This document shows positions 14,436-21,941 of a DNA stretch of 31,737 nucleotides, piece by piece. The translations under genes were made by a program, and so were the position numbers. The stretch's first letter is position 1; each line of letters begins with the position of its first letter. Source of the DNA: an uncultured Clostridia bacterium. Lineage in GTDB: Bacteria; Bacillota; Clostridia; TANB77; CAG-508. The notes under the pieces are model-generated. The model was not told the origin of the DNA. It ran no database searches and worked only from the letters and a program-made list of their open reading frames with translations. Location of the stretch: contig CAKPDR010000016.1 in the NCBI GenBank assembly GCA_934149075.1, positions 1-31,737 on the forward strand, in the 5' to 3' direction.

Positions 14436-15935
14436 ATGAGTATATATTGTTGTATAGATTTAAAAAGCTTTTATGCTTCAGTAGAATGTATAGAAAGAAA
14501 ACTTAATCCATTACAAACTAATTTAGTTGTAGCAGATAGAGCAAGAACAGAAAAAACAATATGTCTCGCAGTAACTCCTTCATTAAAAAGCTATGGAATA
14601 CCTGGAAGAGCAAGATTATTTGAAGTTATACAAAAAGTAAATGAAATAAATTTTCAAAGAAGATATAAAGCACCTAATTATAAATTAGAAGGCAAATCAT
14701 TTAATGATATAGAATTAAAGAAAAATCCTAAGTTAGCACTTGACTATATAGCAGCTCCACCACGAATGTCACTTTATATGAAATATAGTACAACAATATA
14801 TGATATATATTTAAAATATGTAGCACCTGAAGATATTTATGCTTATTCTGTTGATGAAGTATTTTGTGATATAACAAACTATCTTAAAACAAGAAATATG
14901 ACGCCAAAACAGTTTGTTGCAACAATGATACATGATGTTTATAAATCAACAGGTATAACAGCAACAGGTGGAATAGGAACAAATATGTATTTAGCAAAAA
15001 TTGCTATGGATATAGGTGCAAAACATATTAAAGCAGATGAAAATGGTGTAAGAATTGCAGCTTTAGATGAAATGTCATATAGAAAACTACTATGGAGTCA
15101 TAGACCAATTACAGACTTCTGGAGAGTTGGAAAAGGATATGCCAAAAAGCTTGAAGCAAATGGTATATATACAATGGGAGATGTTGCTAGATGTTCTATA
15201 GAAAATGAAGAATTATTATATAAGCTATTTGGAATAAATGCAGAATTTCTTATAGATCATAGTTGGGGATATGAACCTTGTACAATGAAAGATATAAAAA
15301 CATTTAAACCCGCCACAAATAGTATAAGTACAGGACAAGTTTTACATTGTCCATATAATTATGAACAAACAAAGTTAATTATAAAAGAAATGACGGATTT
15401 ACTTGTTTTAGATTTAGTAGAAAAACAATTAGTAACCAATCAAATTGTTTTAACAGTTGGTTATGATGTTGATAATTTAATTGATCCTAATTTACGCCAT
15501 TCTTATAATGGTGAAATTACTATTGATAGATATGGTAGGAAAATTCCAAAACATGCACATGGCACTATTAATTTAAAAGAAAAGACATCTTCTACTAAAC
15601 TTATTATGGAAGCGGTTGAAGAATTGTATGATAGAATTATAAATAAAAATTTATTAGTAAGAAGAATTTATGTTGTTGCAAATAATGTGGTTAATGAGTC
15701 AGAAATAGATAATAGTAAACATACTGAACAAATTAGTTTATTTGTTGATTATGAGAAACAAGAGAAGGAGCAAGAAGCGGAAAAGAAGAGAAGAGATGAA
15801 GAAAATAAGTTACAACATACTATCATAGATATTAAAAATAAATACGGAAAAAATGCTATTTTAAAGGGCATGAATCTTGAAAAAGATGGTACAACTATTG
15901 AGCGTAATGCTCAAATTGGTGGGCATAAAGAATAG
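14436..15935 (+). CDS. Y-family translesion DNA polymerase (UvrX/UmuC-like)
   Basis: A 499-residue Y-family polymerase that copies damaged DNA. The palm motifs carry the metal ligands: Asp8 in CCIDLKSFYASVE, and Asp140-Glu141 in AYSVDEVFCDI. Fingers block AVTPSLKSYGIPGRARL follows, then the thumb with helix-hairpin-helix-like GVGKGYAKKLEANGIYTMGD-type residues and the little-finger domain. Near the end EQISLF is a good match to the QxxLF sliding-clamp-binding motif, followed by a charged tail (about 435-499). It starts behind GGAGGTGAT. The downstream YolD-like partner 12 bases on is the usual companion of this polymerase class in Firmicutes, where the pair is damage-inducible and often sits on mobile or accessory DNA. 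Confidence 0.92.
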   Translation: MSIYCCIDLKSFYASVECIERKLNPLQTNLVVADRARTEKTICLAVTPSLKSYGIPGRARLFEVIQKVNEINFQRRYKAPNYKLEGKSFNDIELKKNPKLALDYIAAPPRMSLYMKYSTTIYDIYLKYVAPEDIYAYSVDEVFCDITNYLKTRNMTPKQFVATMIHDVYKSTGITATGGIGTNMYLAKIAMDIGAKHIKADENGVRIAALDEMSYRKLLWSHRPITDFWRVGKGYAKKLEANGIYTMGDVARCSIENEELLYKLFGINAEFLIDHSWGYEPCTMKDIKTFKPATNSISTGQVLHCPYNYEQTKLIIKEMTDLLVLDLVEKQLVTNQIVLTVGYDVDNLIDPNLRHSYNGEITIDRYGRKIPKHAHGTINLKEKTSSTKLIMEAVEELYDRIINKNLLVRRIYVVANNVVNESEIDNSKHTEQISLFVDYEKQEKEQEAEKKRRDEENKLQHTIIDIKNKYGKNAILKGMNLEKDGTTIERNAQIGGHKE

Positions 15936-15947
15936 GGGTGTAGAAGA

Positions 15948-16343
15948 ATGGGGAAATATGACGATATTATCAATTTGCCACATCACATATCAAGTAAGCA
16001 TCCAAGATTAAGTATGGAACAAAGAGCGGCTCAGTTTGCTCCTTTCGCAGCGCTTACTGGATATGGTGATTCTATAAAAGAAACTGCAAGATTGACTGAC
16101 AATAGGATTGAACTTAATGAAGAAGAAAAAGAAATGTTAAACATTAAATTACAGGAATTAAAAAATAAGGTTTCTATAATGCCACAAGTTACTATTACTT
16201 ATTTTGTTCCTGATGTAAAAAAGGCAGGGGGAGAGTATATCACTAAAATAAATAAATTGAAGAAAATAGATGAGTATAAAAAAATTATAATTTTGGACGA
16301 TAAGACTATAATACCTATAGATGAAATTATTGAAATCATATGA
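15948..16343 (+). CDS. YolD-like protein
   Basis: A 131-residue protein with the family opening YDDIINLPHHISSKHPRLSM and the diagnostic RAAQFAPFAALTGYGDSIKE. The C-terminal half (about 70-131) forms a small beta-rich WYL-like or SH3-like fold in relatives. YolD-like proteins are encoded beside UvrX/UmuC-type polymerases and are thought to act with them, in the way UmuD acts with UmuC, although direct proof is limited. It starts 12 bases after the polymerase stop, so both come from the LexA-like promoter. Confidence 0.9.
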   Translation: MGKYDDIINLPHHISSKHPRLSMEQRAAQFAPFAALTGYGDSIKETARLTDNRIELNEEEKEMLNIKLQELKNKVSIMPQVTITYFVPDVKKAGGEYITKINKLKKIDEYKKIIILDDKTIIPIDEIIEII

Positions 16344-16392
16344 TAAAAGCTACAGTCTAAAATCAAACATACACAATACGTGACCAAAATGA

Positions 16393-16420
16393 TTGAAAAA
16401 AACTTCGTAATTAGTATAAT
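16393..16420 (+). promoter_or_regulatory. Promoter of the AAA+ gene, lying inside a terminator hairpin
   Basis: TTGAAA (16393-16398), a 16-base spacer and TATAAT (16415-16420). The -10 falls at the inner end of the left arm of the following hairpin. The start would be near 16427, inside the loop and right arm, so transcripts from it carry only half of the hairpin. Confidence 0.6.
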
Positions 16421-16447
16421 GTAAGTGTACTAATTATTGAAGTTTTT
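16398..16447 (+). terminator. Intrinsic terminator of the polymerase-YolD unit
   Basis: AAAAACTTC and TAATTAGTA (16398-16416) pair with TACTAATTA and GAAGTTTTT (16428-16447) around a small internal mismatch, with an 11-base loop and five terminal T. Confidence 0.82.
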
Positions 16448-16473
16448 ATTAATAAGAAATGGAGGAATAAATC

Positions 16474-18063
16474 ATGGAAAAAATTTTTGATGAAGATACT
16501 ATAAATGAGCTTAACGGAATATATGGAATAGAAAACTGTAAATGGGAGATTTTAGACTATATTAGATATCTAAAGATAAGCAAAGAAAATCACTTTGTAA
16601 ATTACAATATAATGATAAATAATGATTCGGACTATCCGTTTGAAACAAAAATTAGACTTATAGAATTTTTATATAAAAGATTAAAAAATAACAATATAAT
16701 CACAACAGATTATGAATTTATAACTCAAAACCAATTAAAGACATTTAAAAAAGAAGATGAGGATGATTTCGAATTGGATGAAACTAAAAAAAAGAAAGAA
16801 AAAAAAGACTTAAAATTAAAAAAAGATTTGATAATTATAGATTCTGAAAAAATATCCTTCAATAGTTATACTGATGAAATAATAGAAATGATGGAAAAAA
16901 ATAATGATAAAGTCTATATATTAATAAATAAATGTTATTTTTTTAGAGATGATATAGGAGTATTTAACAAATATTTCGATTGGTATTTTAAAATAGATGA
17001 AATATCAAAAGAAAATAAAATAAACTATGCTACAAACATCTTATATGAAAATAAAATCAATATTAGTAACAAATGTAATTATATAAATGAATTATCAGAA
17101 GAACAATTTATTATTGTAAAGTCAAAGATGAATCGTTTAATATTGAATTGTAAATTAAATGGAATCAATGAAGTAAACAATAAAGTTATTCAAAAATATT
17201 TAAAAAATACAGAAGAATTGAAAAAGAACCAAAAGGAATCTGAAAAAGATTTAAATTTTGATTCTTTAATAGGGATTGAAGACATAAAGGGAAAGATTGA
17301 TAAGATTGTTAACTATTTGAAAATATGTAAGAATAGAGAAAGCAAATTACCAACATTACATATGTGTTTTACAGGAAATCCAGGGACAGGAAAGACAACA
17401 GTAGCAAGAATGATAGGACAAATATTTGAAAAAGAAAAAATTTTATCTAATGGCACATTTGTCGAAGTACATGGACGAGATTTAGTTGGTAAATATGTTG
17501 GATGGACAGCAAAAGAAGTTAAAAAAATTGTTGAAAAAGCTAAAGGTGGAGTTTTGTTTATAGATGAAGCATATAGCCTAAATTCTAATGATAGCGGTTC
17601 TTTCGCTGATGAAGCAATAGCAACATTAATAAAAGAAATGGAAGATAATAGAGATGATTTATGTGTTATATTGGCAGGATATCAGGATGAGATGGCAGGC
17701 TTAATAAAAAGAAATCCTGGTTTTGAAAGTAGAATACAGTTTTATATAGATTTTCCTAACTATAATGAAGATGAATTGTATCAGATATTTAAAGGTCTTG
17801 CTCAAAAAGAAAAATACAAGTTGTCTAGTCAAGTAAAAGAAATTTTACTAGAAGATTTTAGGAATAAAAGAACAAGTAAATCATTTTCAAATGGTAGATA
17901 TGTAAGAAATATATATGAAAAGGTTAAGATTGAGCAAGCTAATAGAGTTACATCAAATGCTAAAGAGAATATAAATTTGATAAAAAAATGCGATGTTGAG
18001 GATGTATTAGTTGAACAAAAGCCTGTAGAAGTTCATAAAATAAAAATAGGCTTTGCAGTATAA
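16474..18063 (+). CDS. CbbX/SpoVK-type AAA+ ATPase with unknown N-terminal half
   Basis: A 529-residue protein. The C-terminal half (about 265-529) is a classical CbbX/SpoVK AAA+ motor: FDSLIGIEDIKGKI, Walker A GNPGTGKT at 301-308, pore-loop region GRDLVGKYVGWTAKEV, Walker B GVLFIDEAYSL with Asp364-Glu365, sensor ILAGYQDEM and the arginine-finger block NPGFESRIQFYIDFPNY. The first 260 residues have no recognised domain: a helical start, a very Lys/Glu-rich linker (about 90-115), then a hydrophobic strand-rich section (LIIIDSEKISFNSYTDEII) that could be a degenerate ATPase fold. Relatives remodel proteins such as Rubisco or act in sporulation or secretion. With a WYL regulator next, a stress or defence role is plausible. 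Confidence 0.85.
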   Translation: MEKIFDEDTINELNGIYGIENCKWEILDYIRYLKISKENHFVNYNIMINNDSDYPFETKIRLIEFLYKRLKNNNIITTDYEFITQNQLKTFKKEDEDDFELDETKKKKEKKDLKLKKDLIIIDSEKISFNSYTDEIIEMMEKNNDKVYILINKCYFFRDDIGVFNKYFDWYFKIDEISKENKINYATNILYENKINISNKCNYINELSEEQFIIVKSKMNRLILNCKLNGINEVNNKVIQKYLKNTEELKKNQKESEKDLNFDSLIGIEDIKGKIDKIVNYLKICKNRESKLPTLHMCFTGNPGTGKTTVARMIGQIFEKEKILSNGTFVEVHGRDLVGKYVGWTAKEVKKIVEKAKGGVLFIDEAYSLNSNDSGSFADEAIATLIKEMEDNRDDLCVILAGYQDEMAGLIKRNPGFESRIQFYIDFPNYNEDELYQIFKGLAQKEKYKLSSQVKEILLEDFRNKRTSKSFSNGRYVRNIYEKVKIEQANRVTSNAKENINLIKKCDVEDVLVEQKPVEVHKIKIGFAV

Positions 18064-18091
18064 TTTTATATAAAAATTGATAAATAATATA

Positions 18092-18119
18092 TTGCAAATT
18101 TCTTTAGATGTGATATTAT
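18092..18119 (+). promoter_or_regulatory. Probable promoter of the WYL regulator gene
   Basis: TTGCAA (18092-18097), a 16-base spacer and TATTAT (18114-18119), 38 bases before the ATG at 18157, which has TAGGAG upstream. Confidence 0.45.
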
Positions 18120-18156
18120 AAAGGCAGTTAAAAATAAAGAATAATAGGAGAAAATT

Positions 18157-19152
18157 ATGGACTTATACGAAAAAAATGGAAATATATTATATATATTAAA
18201 TGTATTAAAAAAATATACAGATGAAGAACATCTACTATCTGCAGTAGAAATAGAAAGAAAAGTAAAGGAAATATATGATGTAGAAATAGATCCACGAACA
18301 ATAAGAAGAAATATTAATTTATTAAAATATAAATTGGAATTTGACATAAGTACAAGAGAAGAAAATGGAAAAGGATATTTTTTAAGTCGTGATCCAGAAA
18401 CTGATTTTGAGCCAGGCGAAGTTAGAGCTATAATAGATAATTTTAGTTATGCAAATTACATTGTACCTAGTGTAGCTAAAGAAATTATAAAAAAATGCAA
18501 AAACTTACAAACTGTATATGAAAATGAAAAAATAAAAGATTATCAGATATATTCTGTTAATAATAAAACCGAAAATGTTGAAGTAATAAAAAATATAGAG
18601 GATATTTCTAACAGTATTTATCATAATCATAAAATTAAATTTGAATATTGGAAATATGAAATAACAAATAAACTAGAAAAACAGATAGTAAGCACACCAG
18701 TAGTTTCGCCTTATGCTATAGTTTATAATAAACAAGAATTTTATTTTATAGGAATAAAAAATGGACAAGATAAATTTTATCATTACAGATTAGATAGAAT
18801 GAAAAACGTAAAAGAGTTAGATGAAAAAATAACAATTAAAAAAACAAAATCACAAATAAAAGATTTTGCAGAATCAACAGTTGAAATGTTTGGCGGTAAA
18901 AAAGAAGAAATAGAATCAATTTGCAATAGATGTCTTTTAAATGCTGTTTTTGATATTTTTGGAAAAAATGTTACTATTGAAAAGATACAAGGAGATGACA
19001 ACAACTTTAAATTAATCGTTGATTCAAATCCTATGGGCTTCAAAATGTGGGCAATGAGAAATATTGATATGGTAGAAGTTACTAAACCGATAAGCTTAAG
19101 AAATGAAATTAAAGAAATAGTACAAAATGCTATGAAAAAATACGAAAAATAG
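18157..19152 (+). CDS. WYL-domain transcriptional regulator
   Basis: A 331-residue regulator. Residues 1-75 form a winged helix-turn-helix DNA-binding domain (LLSAVEIERKVKEIYDVEID then PRTIRRNINLLK). A central WYL domain has the ligand-pocket pattern VSPYAIVYNKQEFYFIGI around Tyr186, then HYRLDRMKNVKEL, which is the family's FRLDRI motif. The C-terminal extension (about 240-331) ends in SNPMGFKMWAMRNIDMVEV, the usual WYL C-terminal dimer domain. WYL proteins sense nucleic acid or nucleotides and often repress phage-defence or DNA-damage genes (BrxR, CapW). Position between an AAA+ gene and a DUF262 pair makes it the likely regulator of one or both. Confidence 0.87.
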   Translation: MDLYEKNGNILYILNVLKKYTDEEHLLSAVEIERKVKEIYDVEIDPRTIRRNINLLKYKLEFDISTREENGKGYFLSRDPETDFEPGEVRAIIDNFSYANYIVPSVAKEIIKKCKNLQTVYENEKIKDYQIYSVNNKTENVEVIKNIEDISNSIYHNHKIKFEYWKYEITNKLEKQIVSTPVVSPYAIVYNKQEFYFIGIKNGQDKFYHYRLDRMKNVKELDEKITIKKTKSQIKDFAESTVEMFGGKKEEIESICNRCLLNAVFDIFGKNVTIEKIQGDDNNFKLIVDSNPMGFKMWAMRNIDMVEVTKPISLRNEIKEIVQNAMKKYEK

Positions 19153-19167
19153 TATTAATTTAAAAGA

Positions 19168-19211
19168 GAAAACAAGTATAATTACAAAATTATGTAAAAA
19201 TACTTGTTTTC
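19168..19211. terminator. Bidirectional hairpin between convergent genes
   Basis: GAAAACAAGTAT (19168-19179) pairs perfectly with ATACTTGTTTTC (19200-19211), with an inner TTACA / TGTAA stem. It sits between the WYL gene and the minus-strand gene and can serve both strands, though T runs are short. Confidence 0.75.
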
Positions 19212-19233
19212 TAATTAGAAAAACAATGATTAA

Positions 19234-19845
19234 TCAATCTTCTGGAAGTTCCAATCTGTAGAAGTAATTTTCAAAACAAATTCCTCTACATGAAACATAT
19301 TTTATTTCGGAAGAAGGTTTAGAACACTGCATTTTCAACTCTGTTGCGATTGTTTGAAATTCAAAAGTTTCACCATATTTAATCCAATTAATATTTTGGA
19401 CACTTTGAATTCTATTAGGCTTATGGAGCCATAATTCGCTAGGAGTTCGACAAATGAAATGCCAGTGATTTACATCAGGATGTTCTAACATATGGAAGTT
19501 TGTTATTGCAAAATAAAAATTTCCATCATTATCTTTAATTGTATTAAAGGAAACTCTTTCGCATTTTTGTCCAAGTGCGAGACTATCTCTCATAACATAT
19601 TTGTCTATGATTCGAGGGTCGTGTTCATTGCGTACAAAGTTACCTGTACCAAATTTTAAATGATAAATTTTTCCTGGAGAATATAAAATATTTTCAGGGT
19701 CAGGAAAAGTTAGACCTCTGGCGAAAGCATAACAGTTTATGTTTTCTTGATGTGTCCAATCATACATGTCATCGAAAAATGAGTCTGCAATCAAATCTGC
19801 AATATGGTTCATTTTTAATAACCGTTGTTTTTCTTTTTGTAACAT
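19234..19845 (-). CDS. Cys/His protein resembling papain-like peptidases, unknown
   Basis: The only well-supported minus-strand gene. Its 203-residue product has an NCYAFARGL motif (Cys38) near the front, then SPGKIYHLKFGTGNF, and a later NHWHFICR (His127/His129) followed by LWLHKPNR. An N-terminal NCYA-type Cys with a later HW/HF-type His and HKPN box recalls uncharacterised papain-like (CHAP/NlpC-like) hydrolases in phage and secreted proteins, so a cysteine peptidase or amidase fold is a reasonable guess, not proven. There is no signal peptide. The start follows AAGGAGG and a perfectly spaced promoter. Its codons are richer in G and C than those of the flanking DUF262 and WYL genes, suggesting separate acquisition. 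Confidence 0.75.
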   Translation of the reverse strand: MLQKEKQRLLKMNHIADLIADSFFDDMYDWTHQENINCYAFARGLTFPDPENILYSPGKIYHLKFGTGNFVRNEHDPRIIDKYVMRDSLALGQKCERVSFNTIKDNDGNFYFAITNFHMLEHPDVNHWHFICRTPSELWLHKPNRIQSVQNINWIKYGETFEFQTIATELKMQCSKPSSEIKYVSCRGICFENYFYRLELPED

Positions 19846-19877
19846 AATACAAAAACCTCCTTAAGTTTGATACTATT

Positions 19878-19906
19878 ATTATACACTCGAAATTAAATTA
19901 TGTAAA
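19878..19906 (-). promoter_or_regulatory. Promoter of the minus-strand Cys/His gene
   Basis: On the minus strand: TTTACA (19906-19901), a 17-base spacer and TATAAT (19883-19878), about 33 bases before the start codon. It is close to ideal. Confidence 0.75.
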
Positions 19907-19985
19907 GAGGTTTGGATAATTATGATGAAATAAATAAGTAAAAGGGACTATACTACCTTTTATAAGCCAAAATGGAGGAAATAAT

Positions 19986-21941
19986 ATGTCAGAAATTATT
20001 GAAAAAATAAAAGAAGAATTAGAAACTAATAGTTCTGAAGAGCAGATAATTAGTAGAATTAATGAATTAATTAAAGAATATAATGCACATATATCAATAA
20101 AAAGTATAAGTGAAATGTATGGGAAGGAATTTATAATTCCAGCATATCAAAGAGGATATAGATGGAAAAAAATTCATGTAACAAAGATGCTTAAAGATTT
20201 AAAGACCTTTTTTGATAAAGAGAAAGAATCGTTAAAGGGATATTGCTTACAACCTGTAATTGTAAAAAAAGTTGGAAATGCTTATGAAATAATTGACGGT
20301 CAGCAAAGGCTTACCACAATGCTATTAATTTTAAAAAGTATATTTAATGATGATGAAAACTGTAGATATAAATTCAATTTTCAAACTAGAGAAAATAACA
20401 ATATTGAAGAATTTTTAAACTCTTCTAGTGAAGTGGAATTATATAAGGATACGATAGATGAATATTACTTACAAAATGCAAAAGAGGAGATAAAAAAATT
20501 TTTTAAAAAAAATGAAAAGTTAAGAAAAGAAGATATTGAAAGAATAAAAATACTATGGTATGAAATAAAAAGCGAAGATAAAGAATGGGAGGACCCAAAT
20601 GCAGTATTTGCTAGAATTAATGCAGGTAAAATACCATTAACAAATGCAGAGTTATCAAAAGCATTATTACTTAAACTTACAAATATAAAAGATTATAAAG
20701 ATTTTGAATTTGTTCAAAAAGAAAATTCTAAAACATGGGATGAAATAGAAAATCTATTTGAAAATGATGAGTTTTGGTATTTTATAATGAATAAAAATAT
20801 TCCTCAATATAACAAAACTAGAATCGATTTGCTATTTGATATATATGCAGAAAGAATCAACTCAAAAAATATTTTTGACTACATTGAAGAAGAAATAAAT
20901 AATGATGAAGATAAAAAGACAAAAATATGGAATGACTTAAAAGAAATCTATTTTTATTTAAAAGAATGGTATGAAGATATTGAAATATATCATTTGATTG
21001 GATATAAGATTTACTTTGAATTAAAAAACTACAAAAATAATGTAGCCTATATTATTGCAGATTTAATAAAAAAATATCGAGAAAAAGACAAGGACGAATT
21101 TAAAAAGTATTTATATGAAACGATTTTTATAAGTTTATATAATAATTACAAAGAAGCATATAAACCTAAAAATAAAGAAAATAAATTTATTTGGCTAGAT
21201 GATATTGAATATGACCCTGACATAAATAATAACAATGACATAATAAGAAAAATGTTATTATTATTTAATTTGGTTTCGATGACAAAAATTAATAAAAGAA
21301 TATCTTTTAAAGAAATAAAAAATGAAAAGTGGAATATAGAGCATGTATATCCTGTACATGACGGACTAGAAGATAAAGATAATAGAAAAGAACTAAATAA
21401 ACAAATATTAATACATGTAACTAAATATAAAATGATAAATGCAGGCATAGAAGAATATAAAGGCAATTTTACTAAATTAGACGAAAGTATAGATAAATTA
21501 AATAATTTAGAAGAGAAAGATTATAATGACGAAGAATATAGAAAGATTTTAGAGGATGTAAATAAAATATTATTTGTAGTATCTCCAAAAGAAGAAAATA
21601 GATCTAAATTAGGAAATTTAGTATTGTTAAATGAATCTATAAACAAAAGTTACCAGAATGATTTTTTCGTTGATAAGAGAAAAGTAATAATTGAAAAAAT
21701 TGTTAAAGGAAAAAATAACAAGAATGAACAAATAAAATATATTTTGCCATGCACAGAAAGAGTATTCTTAAAATTTTATAGTGATGATATTTTACAAACA
21801 GAAAGATGGGATGATAAAGATTGTGAAAAGTATCTTAATGCTATAAAAAAAGAATTAAACAAAGCTTTTGGTGAAATAAAAAGAGGAGGATTTAGAAGAT
21901 TTAGCAAAATAAAAAACAAAAGGGGTGAAATAAAAGGATGA
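19986..21941 (+). CDS. DUF262 protein with DUF1524/HNH nuclease domain
   Basis: A 651-residue protein of the DUF262 (ParB-like) class, as in the GmrSD type IV restriction enzymes. N-terminal block: EFIIPAYQRGYRWKK, then IIDGQQRLTTMLL (DGQQR at 104-108), the motif proposed for nucleotide-dependent activity, and FARINAGKIPLTNAELSKAL. The C-terminal DUF1524 region has WNIEHVYPVH (His453), KLGNLVLLNESIN (Asn544) and a following K-R, which make an HNH-type nuclease site that looks intact. The start follows GGAGG; a TATACT at 19949 has only a weak -35. It overlaps the next gene by four bases (ATGA), so the two are translationally coupled. A modification-dependent or phage-triggered nuclease is the likely role. 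Confidence 0.87.
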   Translation: MSEIIEKIKEELETNSSEEQIISRINELIKEYNAHISIKSISEMYGKEFIIPAYQRGYRWKKIHVTKMLKDLKTFFDKEKESLKGYCLQPVIVKKVGNAYEIIDGQQRLTTMLLILKSIFNDDENCRYKFNFQTRENNNIEEFLNSSSEVELYKDTIDEYYLQNAKEEIKKFFKKNEKLRKEDIERIKILWYEIKSEDKEWEDPNAVFARINAGKIPLTNAELSKALLLKLTNIKDYKDFEFVQKENSKTWDEIENLFENDEFWYFIMNKNIPQYNKTRIDLLFDIYAERINSKNIFDYIEEEINNDEDKKTKIWNDLKEIYFYLKEWYEDIEIYHLIGYKIYFELKNYKNNVAYIIADLIKKYREKDKDEFKKYLYETIFISLYNNYKEAYKPKNKENKFIWLDDIEYDPDINNNNDIIRKMLLLFNLVSMTKINKRISFKEIKNEKWNIEHVYPVHDGLEDKDNRKELNKQILIHVTKYKMINAGIEEYKGNFTKLDESIDKLNNLEEKDYNDEEYRKILEDVNKILFVVSPKEENRSKLGNLVLLNESINKSYQNDFFVDKRKVIIEKIVKGKNNKNEQIKYILPCTERVFLKFYSDDILQTERWDDKDCEKYLNAIKKELNKAFGEIKRGGFRRFSKIKNKRGEIKG

